Shown: positions 1 to 6,902 of the stretch, one piece after another
Layout: the number at the start of each line of letters is the position of its first letter
Position numbering within the stretch: position 1 is the first letter of the stretch
NCBI GenBank assembly: GCA_017547975.1
Contig: JAFYNU010000384.1
Location: 1-7,533 of the forward strand
From: Clostridia bacterium
GTDB taxonomy: Bacteria > Bacillota > Clostridia > Oscillospirales > QAMX01
Reading direction: 5' to 3'
DNA length: 7,533 bases
Position numbers and translations under genes: made by a program
Notes under the pieces: model-generated
Told to the model about the DNA's origin: nothing
What the model saw: only the letters and a program-made list of their open reading frames with translations
Databases searched by the model: none

Positions 1-983
1 ATGCCGAAAATATCGCCATCATTGGGGAGAAGGGGGCATATATCGACGGGCAGGACGCCTATGACGAAATTGGGGAGGAGTTTTACCGGGGACCCCACGC
101 CATCAGCATGTTTTTCTGCAACAATATCCGGCTGGAGGGCTACCAAATCCAAAACAGTGCCAACTGGGCCCATGCCATTTTCCAAAGCCAGCATATTACC
201 GCCAGGAATCTGACGGTGCTGGCGGGTCACGACGGCATCCATCTGACCTCCTGCGACAGGATCACCATTACCGATTGCGATTTCCAAACCGGGGACGACT
301 GCATTGCCGGCATCGATAATACCGACGTCACCGTGAAAAATTGCAGGCTCAATACCGCCTGCTCGGGTTTCCGCTTCGGGGGACGGAAGGTGCATATTTC
401 GGATTGCGAGTTTTACGGCCCCGGCCGATACCTCTTCCGGGGTTCCCTCAGCCTGGAGGAAAAGCGTCTGGGTGTCATCTCCCCCAGCGGCGGACACCGG
501 AATAACATGCTTTCGGCCTTCCTCTACTACGCCGATTTCTCCCGGCCCATCCGTGGGAATGCGGGGGATATCGTCATCGAAAATTGCACCTTCAAAAACG
601 TGGATCGCTTTTTGGAATACAATTTCTCAGGCAGTAACCTGTGGCAACGGAACAAACCCCTGGAAAGCGTTACATTCCGGGGCATCCGGGCGGAGGGGAT
701 CAAAATGCCCCTGGTGCTCTACGGAGACCCGGAGGTGAAAGCATCCCTTTTGATGGAGGATTGCCGTATTGCCTTCGCCCCCGATGCCCGCTGTGCCTTC
801 CTGCACCTGGCACACTTTGATCGGGTGACCCTGCGGCGGGTACAGGTGGAAAAGGTACAGAACCCGGTACTTGTGAAACGCTGGAGCGACGGGGAAATCG
901 TTACGGAAGATTTTGCATGCCTGGACTACAAGGGAACCTTTGATGAATGGACCGCAGAACCTTTCACATGTGAATGGATTTAA
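1..983 (+). CDS. GH28-like right-handed beta-helix glycosidase (5' truncated by window edge)
   Basis: The reading frame is open from the left edge (first full codon at base 3) to a TAA at 981-983, giving 326 visible residues without the true N-terminus. Repeated short strand-turn units such as ITITDCDF, VHISDCEF and IVIENCTF indicate a pectin lyase-like parallel beta-helix. Two GH28 (polygalacturonase) signatures are visible: HDGIH in place of NTDG (Asp77 of the visible part) and TGDDCIAG (Asp98, Asp99), 21 residues apart as in true GH28 enzymes. The third family motif, GHG with its His, is not recognisable; the region reads SGFRFGG instead. I infer hydrolysis of a glycosidic bond in a pectin-like or other acidic oligosaccharide, but the substrate cannot be read from sequence. 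It sits directly upstream of a second beta-helix gene and is probably cotranscribed with it. Whether it has a signal peptide is unknown because the N-terminus is missing. A non-GH28 beta-helix family is the alternative. Confidence 0.78.
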   Translation, partial: AENIAIIGEKGAYIDGQDAYDEIGEEFYRGPHAISMFFCNNIRLEGYQIQNSANWAHAIFQSQHITARNLTVLAGHDGIHLTSCDRITITDCDFQTGDDCIAGIDNTDVTVKNCRLNTACSGFRFGGRKVHISDCEFYGPGRYLFRGSLSLEEKRLGVISPSGGHRNNMLSAFLYYADFSRPIRGNAGDIVIENCTFKNVDRFLEYNFSGSNLWQRNKPLESVTFRGIRAEGIKMPLVLYGDPEVKASLLMEDCRIAFAPDARCAFLHLAHFDRVTLRRVQVEKVQNPVLVKRWSDGEIVTEDFACLDYKGTFDEWTAEPFTCEWI

Positions 984-988
984 GGAGG
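982..988 (+). promoter_or_regulatory. Ribosome binding site deciding the start at 997
   Basis: AAGGAGG lies 8 bases before the ATG at 997 and overlaps the TAA stop of the upstream gene. An in-frame ATG at 913 lies inside the upstream gene, so this SD makes 997 the better start and suggests translational coupling. Confidence 0.85.
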
Positions 989-996
989 AAAACGAT

Positions 997-2172
997 ATGT
1001 ACACACTTTACGGAGACGGCATCCACGACGATACGCTTGCGATTCAGGAATTGATCGACACCGCCGGATGCGAACTGGAACTTCCGAAACCTCAGGAATA
1101 CTACCTGATTTCCCGCCCTCTGGAGCTTCCCAGCAACTTCAAGTTGAAATTGCCCCGCTTTGCCCGTGTGAAGCTGGCGGCAAATTCCAACTGTGTCATG
1201 CTGCAAAACAGAATGGTAAGAAATCGGGCAAACCGCACCGAGTCCCAACTTTTTGACTTCATCAATGAGTACGATCCCGATTCTCCCTGCCAGAACATTG
1301 CGGTGGAGGGGGGCATCTGGGACCTGAACAACCTGGAACAAAAGCCCAATCCCCTGTGGTCGAAGGATTACGAGGGGGGACACAACGGCTTTATCTTCCT
1401 CTTCTACAACGTGCGGAATCTCCGCATCTCCTCCATGACCATGAAGGACACCACCACCTTCGCCATCACCCTGGACAAGGTGAGCTATTTCACGGTGGAT
1501 AATATCGTCTTCGACTTCAACTACGGCAACCCCCTTGCCATCAACATGGACGGGGTTCACCTCAACGGCAACTGCCACTTCGGGGAAATCAGCAACCTCC
1601 AGGGATCCTGCTACGACGACCTGGTGGCCCTGAATGCCGACGAAGGCTCCGCCGGGGAAATTTCCGACGTAACCATCCGGGGCATTTATTCGGAGGATTG
1701 CCACAGCGCCGTCCGCCTCCTGGCCGCCAAGTGCCCGGTGAAGCGGGTTCGCATCACCGACGTGTACGGCACCTACTTCCAGTATTGCGTGGGGGTCACC
1801 AAATTCTATCCCTCCGAAAACCGTGGTGTGTTCGACGCCATTACCATTGAAAACGTCTTCGCCAGCAAGGCGGAACGCATTCCGGTGTATGGGAAGGCTC
1901 CGGAAAGCTACGTCTATCCCCTGATCTACGTGCAGGAAAACCTCCACGTCCGCGCCCTGAAGGTTTCCAACCTCCACCGTCGGGAAGAATGGGTGCCGGT
2001 GGAGACCGTGTACGTTGGGGAAAATACCACCGTGGACCAGATGATCCTGGATTTCATCACCACCGAAAACCATACCGAAAGTGACACCATGCCCATGCTG
2101 GTGAACAAGGGTGAGATCAAGTACCTTCGCATTGCCTCCCTCTTTGCCGACGGGGAACAGGTGGAACTCTGA
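997..2172 (+). CDS. GH28-like right-handed beta-helix protein
   Basis: A 391-residue protein starting MYTLYGDGIHDDTLAIQE, which is the typical N-terminal turn of pectate lyase-like beta-helix proteins (YGDGxxDDTxAIQ). No signal peptide or membrane segment is visible, so it is probably cytosolic. The middle carries a GH28-like acidic pair: NMDGVHLNG with Asp185, then YDDLVALN with Asp207 and Asp208, 22 residues apart. His235 (EDCHSAVR) lies where the GH28 GHG histidine would be expected and Lys269 (VTKF) might correspond to the RIK lysine; these last two assignments are tentative. I infer a glycoside hydrolase acting on an imported oligosaccharide, with unknown substrate. The gene begins 13 bases after the previous GH28-like gene, and the two are probably cotranscribed. 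They are not obviously recent duplicates, because the proteins differ outside the general fold. A lyase or a carbohydrate-binding helix without activity is possible. Confidence 0.75.
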   Translation: MYTLYGDGIHDDTLAIQELIDTAGCELELPKPQEYYLISRPLELPSNFKLKLPRFARVKLAANSNCVMLQNRMVRNRANRTESQLFDFINEYDPDSPCQNIAVEGGIWDLNNLEQKPNPLWSKDYEGGHNGFIFLFYNVRNLRISSMTMKDTTTFAITLDKVSYFTVDNIVFDFNYGNPLAINMDGVHLNGNCHFGEISNLQGSCYDDLVALNADEGSAGEISDVTIRGIYSEDCHSAVRLLAAKCPVKRVRITDVYGTYFQYCVGVTKFYPSENRGVFDAITIENVFASKAERIPVYGKAPESYVYPLIYVQENLHVRALKVSNLHRREEWVPVETVYVGENTTVDQMILDFITTENHTESDTMPMLVNKGEIKYLRIASLFADGEQVEL

Positions 2173-2185
2173 ATAAGCCAGGGGC

Positions 2186-2214
2186 TTGCAAACCATTTCG
2201 CAATATAGTAGAAT
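2186..2214 (+). promoter_or_regulatory. Sigma-70-type promoter for the GNAT gene
   Basis: TTGCAA (2186-2191), a 17-base spacer, then TAGAAT (2209-2214). The -35 matches consensus at 4 of 6 bases and the -10 at 5 of 6. Transcription would start near 2221, leaving a leader of about 25 bases before the ATG at 2246. The -35 overlaps a small inverted repeat (AAGCC at 2175-2179, GGCTT at 2183-2187). Confidence 0.62.
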
Positions 2215-2229
2215 GGTGCTAATCCCAAG

Positions 2230-2236
2230 AAAGGAA
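2230..2236 (+). promoter_or_regulatory. Ribosome binding site deciding the start at 2246
   Basis: AAAGGAA lies 9 bases before the ATG at 2246. The in-frame ATG at 2237 would be directly against it, and the ATG at 2186 lies inside the predicted promoter -35, so 2246 is the best start. Confidence 0.65.
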
Positions 2237-2245
2237 ATGAAGAAT

Positions 2246-3391
2246 ATGTCTGAACCCATCCTCTACAAGGGCCGGGGTACACCCGAAATGTACGACGACC
2301 TGATGGACTTCCTGAACTACGTTTTTGGCTTCAACGGCAACGAGGAGGATTTCAAAAAACTCCTGCCCAAGCTCTACAAACCCGAATATAACCCCACCTA
2401 CGCAAACTACGTGGTCACCGAAAACGGCAAGCTGAAGGCCGCCATCGGCGCCTTCGACTCCACCCTCCAGGTGGGGGAGGAGACCCTGAAAAGCCGCGGC
2501 ATCGGCAACGTGGCAGTGCATCCCTATGCCCGAAGCAAGGGATATATGATCGATTGCATGACCATGGCCCTTTCGGATATGGTGAAGGATGGGGTGGACT
2601 TCTCCATTCTGGGTGGCCTTCGCCAGCGCTACGCCTACTTTGGCTTTGAAAAATGTGCTCCCAAATACCGGATCCACCTGAACAAAACCAACCTCCGTCA
2701 CGTTTTCCGGGGCGTTCCCCTGGAAAAGCTGGAGCTTCACCCGGTGGAGGATACCGATACCGATCTGATCGACCGGATGTATGCCCTCCATGCCACCCGT
2801 CCCGAGCGGACTCTCCGTCCCAGGGAGGCCTTCCTGGATATTCTGCGTTCCTGGCAGGCGGAGGCGGTGGCCATTCTGCGGAATGGAACCTTCATCGGTT
2901 ACTACGTGGGCTCCCTTTCGGAGCTGACCCTGGTGGACAAGGCCGACCTCTATACCGTGGTGCGCAACTACGTGGAGGCCAAGGGTGAACTGGAAATGGT
3001 CTTCGCCGGATGGGATCGGGAAACCTTTGAAGCCATGTTTGAAATCTGCGAGGATTTCTCGGTGGGAATCTGCGAAAACATCAGCATTTTGAACTATAAG
3101 CACGTGCTTTCCGCTCTCCTGAAGTTCAAAGCCTCCTATACCACCCTGGCGGATGGGGTCATTACCGCCCGTATCCACGGCTATGCCCGGGATGAGGCAC
3201 TCAAGATTTCGGTCACCAACGGAGTCCCGGCGGTGGAGGAATATCAGAGCGAATGTGACTTCGAATTCACCCACAAGGAAGCCATGACCTTCTTCCTTGG
3301 CATTCACTCCAAGCATTGGGGCGGCATGCCCGCCGCCATCCGGGATTGGTTCCCCCTTCCTCTTTTTGTTGACAGCGCCGACCAGGTGTAA
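2246..3391 (+). CDS. Eis-type GNAT family N-acetyltransferase
   Basis: A 381-residue cytosolic protein with the length and layout of the Eis-like acetyltransferases (two GNAT-like lobes followed by a sterol-carrier-like C-terminal domain). The acetyl-CoA binding motif A is seen as VAVHPYARSKGYM at residues 89-101, with Pro93, Arg96 and Gly99 in the expected pattern. YAYFGFE at 129-135 is the usual end of the first GNAT lobe, and Tyr129 aligns with the Tyr proposed as general acid in mycobacterial Eis. The C-terminus ends WFPLPLFVDSADQV, a form common in this family. The family transfers acetyl from acetyl-CoA to amines, including aminoglycosides and lysines in some members; the substrate here is unknown. 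The gene has its own promoter and terminator, so it is probably regulated separately from its glycan-enzyme neighbours. I see no obvious terminator between the beta-helix gene and this one, so read-through into it is possible. Confidence 0.87.
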   Translation: MSEPILYKGRGTPEMYDDLMDFLNYVFGFNGNEEDFKKLLPKLYKPEYNPTYANYVVTENGKLKAAIGAFDSTLQVGEETLKSRGIGNVAVHPYARSKGYMIDCMTMALSDMVKDGVDFSILGGLRQRYAYFGFEKCAPKYRIHLNKTNLRHVFRGVPLEKLELHPVEDTDTDLIDRMYALHATRPERTLRPREAFLDILRSWQAEAVAILRNGTFIGYYVGSLSELTLVDKADLYTVVRNYVEAKGELEMVFAGWDRETFEAMFEICEDFSVGICENISILNYKHVLSALLKFKASYTTLADGVITARIHGYARDEALKISVTNGVPAVEEYQSECDFEFTHKEAMTFFLGIHSKHWGGMPAAIRDWFPLPLFVDSADQV

Positions 3392-3402
3392 TCAAAGCAT
3401 AC

Positions 3403-3430
3403 AAAGCCCGCGAAAGCGGGCTTTACTTTT
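3403..3430 (+). terminator. Intrinsic terminator of the GNAT gene
   Basis: A perfect 9-bp stem, AAAGCCCGC (3403-3411) with GCGGGCTTT (3416-3424), closes on a GAAA tetraloop. It is followed by ACTTTT, a short interrupted U tract. It begins 11 bases after the stop codon at 3389-3391. Confidence 0.88.
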
Positions 3431-3450
3431 GGGAAATAGCATGGTAAAAT
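3422..3450 (+). promoter_or_regulatory. Extended -10 promoter of the four-gene operon, overlapping the terminator
   Basis: TTTACT (3422-3427), a 17-base spacer, then TAAAAT (3445-3450) preceded by TGG (3442-3444), an extended -10 signature. The -35 is made of the last bases of the terminator stem and its tail. Transcription would start near 3457, so the in-frame ATG at 3449 lies upstream of the transcript, which supports the start at 3479. Confidence 0.65.
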
Positions 3451-3465
3451 GGAGAAAAAAGAAAA

Positions 3466-3471
3466 GAGGGG
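3466..3471 (+). promoter_or_regulatory. Ribosome binding site deciding the start at 3479
   Basis: GAGGGG lies 7 bases before the ATG at 3479. The other candidate ATG at 3449 has no SD and overlaps the -10 element. Confidence 0.65.
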
Positions 3472-3478
3472 AAGGAAT

Positions 3479-4645
3479 ATGAAAGAGATGCGAAGCGAAA
3501 TGGAACATCATTTGAAACAGGATCTTTTGCCCTTTTGGATGGGGCTTCGGGATGACCGGGGCGGCTATTTTGGCCAGGCTCTTTTTGACGGATCTCCCGT
3601 GAGGGAGGCCGACAAGGGCGTCATCCTCCACAGCCGCATTCTGTGGTTCTTTTCCAATTGTGCCATGACCCTGGATGACCGGCTTGCCCTGGAACACGCC
3701 GCCCATGCTTACAGGTGGATCCGGGACTACTGCTTTGATCGGGTACACGGAGGTCTTTATTGGTCGGTGACAAAGGATGGCCGTCCGGCGGATGACGCCA
3801 AGCATACCTACAATCTGGCATTTGGTATCTACGCCCTTTCCTCCTACTATCTGGCAAGCGGGGATGGGGAAGCCCTGAAATTGGCCTATTCCCTGTTTGA
3901 TACCATCGAGGGAAGATGCCGCCTGGGGGACGGGTACGGAGAATCCTACCGGGTGGACTTTACCCCGGAGGATAATATCAAGCTTTCGGGCAATGGGGTC
4001 ATTGCCGAACGTACCATGAATTCTCTTCTGCACCTTTACGAGGGCTACACCGAGCTCTACCGGGCAGATCATGATCCAAGGGTGGGGAAAGCTCTGGCGG
4101 GAATGATGGATTTGGTGCTTCACCACGTGTATAACCCCGAAGGACGGCGGTTGGAGGTGCTTTTCGACCGGGATTGGCAAAGCCTGGTGAACGTCCATTC
4201 CTACGGCCACGACGTGGAAGCCGCCTGGCTTCTGGATCGGGGTGCCGAAGTTCTGGGGGAACCCGATTACCAGCGAAAAATCGGTGATATGACCGCCATT
4301 CTGGCCGATTCGGTTTACCACAGGGCTTTCCGGGATGGAAGCCTCCTTCCTGAATGGGAAAATGGGGTGGACAAGACCGAACGCGTCTGGTGGGTGCAGG
4401 CCGAAACGGTGGTGGGCTTTTACCATGCCTGGCAAAAAACCGGGGAGGAACGCTACCGGGCCGCCGCCCAGGCGGTATGGGACTTTATCCGGGAGTATAT
4501 GATTGACCGCACCCACGGGGGAGAATGGTTTGGGTACCTCAACGGTGACGGCAGTATCCGGGGCCAGGGCGACCTGGTGGGTCCCTGGAAATGTCCCTAT
4601 CACAATGGACGTATGTGCCTGGAAATCATGAACCGGGTAAAATAA
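3479..4645 (+). CDS. Cellobiose 2-epimerase (AGE superfamily)
   Basis: A 388-residue protein, nearly the length I recall for the Ruminococcus albus cellobiose 2-epimerase (about 389). The enzyme reversibly converts the reducing-end glucose of beta-1,4-linked disaccharides (cellobiose, lactose, mannosyl-glucose) to mannose, in the cytosol. The whole (alpha/alpha)6-barrel signature is present: KGVILHSRILWFFS (46-59), HGGLYW (90-95), ERTMNSLLHLYEGYTELY (177-194), SYGHDVEAAWLL (241-252), WWVQAETVVGF (304-314), GEWFGYL (348-354) and WKCPYHNGRMCLE (370-382). The catalytic and binding residues of the R. albus enzyme map with a constant offset of one: Arg53, His185, His244, Glu247, Trp250 and His375. 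No signal peptide is seen. It is the first gene of an operon, 18 bases before the phosphatase gene. N-acylglucosamine 2-epimerase is the alternative, but the motif set favours the cellobiose group. No beta-mannoside phosphorylase, a common partner in mannan use, is in the window. Confidence 0.94.
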   Translation: MKEMRSEMEHHLKQDLLPFWMGLRDDRGGYFGQALFDGSPVREADKGVILHSRILWFFSNCAMTLDDRLALEHAAHAYRWIRDYCFDRVHGGLYWSVTKDGRPADDAKHTYNLAFGIYALSSYYLASGDGEALKLAYSLFDTIEGRCRLGDGYGESYRVDFTPEDNIKLSGNGVIAERTMNSLLHLYEGYTELYRADHDPRVGKALAGMMDLVLHHVYNPEGRRLEVLFDRDWQSLVNVHSYGHDVEAAWLLDRGAEVLGEPDYQRKIGDMTAILADSVYHRAFRDGSLLPEWENGVDKTERVWWVQAETVVGFYHAWQKTGEERYRAAAQAVWDFIREYMIDRTHGGEWFGYLNGDGSIRGQGDLVGPWKCPYHNGRMCLEIMNRVK

Positions 4646-4663
4646 CAGAAAAGGAAGAAAACC

Positions 4664-5125
4664 ATGACAAAAATTCTCTTTGTCTGCCTGGGTAATATTT
4701 GCCGGTCTCCCATGGCGGAATTTATTATGAAGGACCTGGCGGGGGATCGGCTGGAAATTGCCTCCGCCGCCACCGGCTACGATGAGATCATCAACGGCGT
4801 GGGGAACCCGGTGTATTCCCCTGCCGCCGCCGAACTCAAAAAACACGGCATTTCCTGCGCCGGGAAGCGGGCGGAAAAGCTTCTGCGCCACCATTACGAT
4901 CAATACGACCTGATCATCGGCATGGATAACAACAATATCCGAAACATGCTTGGAATCTTCGGGGGCGACCCGGAGGGCAAGGTGAAGCGCATGATGGACT
5001 TCACCGACCGGGGCGGCGAGGTGGCCGATCCCTGGTTCACCCGCAAGTTCGACGTTACCTACCGGGACGTGCACGACGGGTGCGTGGGACTTTTGCGCTA
5101 TCTGGAAGAAAACGGCCTGATCTAA
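4664..5125 (+). CDS. Low-molecular-weight protein tyrosine phosphatase
   Basis: A 153-residue cytosolic enzyme of normal family length. The P-loop at the N-terminus, CLGNICRS (residues 8-15), fits C-X5-R-S with nucleophile Cys8 and phosphate-binding Arg14. The general acid is Asp122 in DPWF (122-125); most relatives have DPYY, so the two aromatic positions are Trp and Phe here. YDLIIGMD (81-88) and YRDVHDGC (133-140) are further family signatures. It would remove phosphate from tyrosine (or arginine in the related McsB-antagonist type) on proteins; no cognate kinase is in the window. An SD (AAGGA) precedes the start and the gene lies 18 bases after the epimerase, so it is cotranscribed. I cannot tell from sequence what links a phosphatase to the sugar enzymes around it, and it may be a passenger of the operon. 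Confidence 0.95.
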   Translation: MTKILFVCLGNICRSPMAEFIMKDLAGDRLEIASAATGYDEIINGVGNPVYSPAAAELKKHGISCAGKRAEKLLRHHYDQYDLIIGMDNNNIRNMLGIFGGDPEGKVKRMMDFTDRGGEVADPWFTRKFDVTYRDVHDGCVGLLRYLEENGLI

Positions 5126-5137
5126 GGGGGAATTTCC

Positions 5138-6892
5138 ATGAAAACCATTGACCTGGCGTCCCGGGGCATTTTACCGGGAAGCAATATCACCCGGGCGCTT
5201 TATGACCTGGTGGAGGAAAATCCCCAGGATACCACCATTTATTTTGCCCCCGGGGATTATTACGTTACCCCCGAGTTCGCCCACGATTACCGCCTATCCA
5301 ATACCACCGTCCTTCCCGAACGGAAGCTTGGGATATGGCTGCGGAATAAGCGGAATCTGGTGTTCGATTTTGGCATGTCCACCCTGCATTTTTCGGGGCA
5401 CATGCAGCCCTTCACCCTGGACCATTCGGAAAATATCACCCTGAAATACGCCGTGGTGGATTGGGATAAGCCCCTGGTGGCTGAAGGCATCGTCCGGGCC
5501 GTGGGGGAGGGTACTGTGGATCTTTACGTGGATCCGGCGGCATTTCCCCACCGCTTGGCGGGGGATTGGCTGGAATTTGACGTGGGAAACGACGAATGGT
5601 ACCCCATGGGCCGCTGGAGTCACATCCAGTTTGACCACGCCACCCGTACCGTTACCCGGGGCACCGGGGATAACTTTGTGCCTACCTCGGTGGAAGACCT
5701 GGGGGAGAACGTGTACCGCTTTACCATGAAGGATCCCGAAGCCGCCAAAACCATGGCGGTGGGCAATATCTTCGTCCTCCGTCATAACGAGCGGTGGCAC
5801 GCCGGAGCTTTTATAGAAAAGTGCAAAAATATCACCCTCCAGGATATCACCTTCCACTCCTGCGGCGGCCTTGGCTGTTTGGCTCAGTTTTCCGCCGACC
5901 TGACCTTCACCCGGGTGCATTTCCTGCCCAACCGGGATAGGGGACGGCTGATCTCCAACGGCCGGGACGACGGTATGCATATTACCTGTTGCAGTGGGAA
6001 AATCACCATCGAGAAATGCTCCTTCCTGGGTCTCATGGACGATCCCATCAACGTGCACAGCTGTTGTGTGACCGCGGAGCGGGTGGTGGATGAAAAAACC
6101 ATCCTTTGCCGTTACATGCACCCCCAGGCCATGGGTTTCCACTACTGGGCCGAGCCGGGGGACGAAATGGTCTTTATTGACCGGCGGGACATGGCGCCCA
6201 TGGGTGGGGGTATCGTTTCCGATTATGCTCTCGCCGATGATCCTGCCCTGTTTACCCTGACCTTCCGGGATGCGATTCCGGCGGAGCTGCTTGCCGCCCT
6301 TGGCACCCAGGGGCTTGTGGCTGTGGATAATCTGACCCATACGGCGTCCTTTACCGCCAGAAACAATCGGTTTGGCAGTTGCCGGGCCCGGGGAATTCTG
6401 GTTTCCACCCCCAAACCGGTGCGGATCACCGATAACTACTTCGCCTCCTCCGGCGCCGCCATTTTGGTGGCGGGGGACTCCAACTACTGGTTCGAATCGG
6501 GGGAATGCCACGACGTGGAAATCGCCGGCAACGTGTTCACCGACGCCTGCCTGTCCTCCCCCTATCAGTTTGGGGAGGGGATGATTTCGGTCTGCCCGGT
6601 GGTGCCGATGCCCAACACCCAAAAGCCCTTCCACAAAAACATCCGGATTCACGATAATATCTTCGATACCCCCGACGTTCCGGTGCTGTATGCCCTGTCC
6701 TGCGGTGGGTTGACCTTCCGGAACAATCGCATTACCAAGAGTCCCGGGGCCGAAAGCTGGCTTCCTTACAAGCACCTGGTTCGTCTGGATCATTGCCGGG
6801 ATGTGGAAATTTCCGACAACGCGGTGATTGGCCCCATGAATATCGCCGGGACGGGGCTTCTGGATTGTGACGACGTCCGGGGCGGGATATAG
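5138..6892 (+). CDS. GH110-like alpha-1,3-galactosidase, apparently cytosolic
   Basis: A 584-residue protein, near the usual size of GH110 catalytic regions. It has a right-handed beta-helix fold and no signal peptide (MKTIDLASRGILPG). Family-like segments run in order: LVFDFGMSTLHFSGHMQPF (74-92) with HSENITLKYAVVDWDKP (96-112), NGRDDGMH (274-281), MDDPINVHS (300-308), RARGILVSTPKPVRITDNYF (416-435) and AILVAGDSNYWFESG (441-455). The three acids proposed as catalytic in a marine GH110 structure (recalled as D321, D344, D345) have matching spacing here: Asp278, Asp301 and Asp302, 23 then 1 residue apart. Known members invert alpha-1,3-linked terminal galactose, as on blood group B or linear alpha-Gal. 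The start has an SD (AAGGGGG at 5124-5130) overlapping the previous stop. Many GH110 enzymes are exported, so the missing leader is notable. Other beta-helix hydrolases are the alternative; the exact linkage is inferred. Confidence 0.85.
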   Translation: MKTIDLASRGILPGSNITRALYDLVEENPQDTTIYFAPGDYYVTPEFAHDYRLSNTTVLPERKLGIWLRNKRNLVFDFGMSTLHFSGHMQPFTLDHSENITLKYAVVDWDKPLVAEGIVRAVGEGTVDLYVDPAAFPHRLAGDWLEFDVGNDEWYPMGRWSHIQFDHATRTVTRGTGDNFVPTSVEDLGENVYRFTMKDPEAAKTMAVGNIFVLRHNERWHAGAFIEKCKNITLQDITFHSCGGLGCLAQFSADLTFTRVHFLPNRDRGRLISNGRDDGMHITCCSGKITIEKCSFLGLMDDPINVHSCCVTAERVVDEKTILCRYMHPQAMGFHYWAEPGDEMVFIDRRDMAPMGGGIVSDYALADDPALFTLTFRDAIPAELLAALGTQGLVAVDNLTHTASFTARNNRFGSCRARGILVSTPKPVRITDNYFASSGAAILVAGDSNYWFESGECHDVEIAGNVFTDACLSSPYQFGEGMISVCPVVPMPNTQKPFHKNIRIHDNIFDTPDVPVLYALSCGGLTFRNNRITKSPGAESWLPYKHLVRLDHCRDVEISDNAVIGPMNIAGTGLLDCDDVRGGI

Positions 6893-6897
6893 GGAGG
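6891..6897 (+). promoter_or_regulatory. Ribosome binding site deciding the start at 6903
   Basis: AGGGAGG lies 5 bases before the ATG at 6903 and overlaps the TAG stop of the GH110-like gene. The in-frame ATG at 6867 lies inside that gene and has no SD of similar quality. Confidence 0.8.
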
Positions 6898-6902
6898 AAG
6901 CC

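Noticed and set aside
1..213. Open frame from base 1 in the first forward frame
   Set aside because: It overlaps the GH28-like gene in another frame, has low-complexity Pro/Ser/Thr content and no domain; it is a shadow.
913..996. N-terminal extension of the second GH28-like gene from an ATG at 913
   Set aside because: It lies inside the preceding gene, and a strong SD sits just before the ATG at 997, where the protein begins with a typical beta-helix N-terminus.
2175..2187. Small hairpin after the second GH28-like gene as a terminator
   Set aside because: The stem is only 5 bp with a 3-base loop and no T tract follows, so it does not qualify as an intrinsic terminator.
3449..3478. N-terminal extension of the epimerase from an ATG at 3449
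   Set aside because: That ATG overlaps the predicted -10 element, has no SD, and would add ten charged residues not seen in the family.
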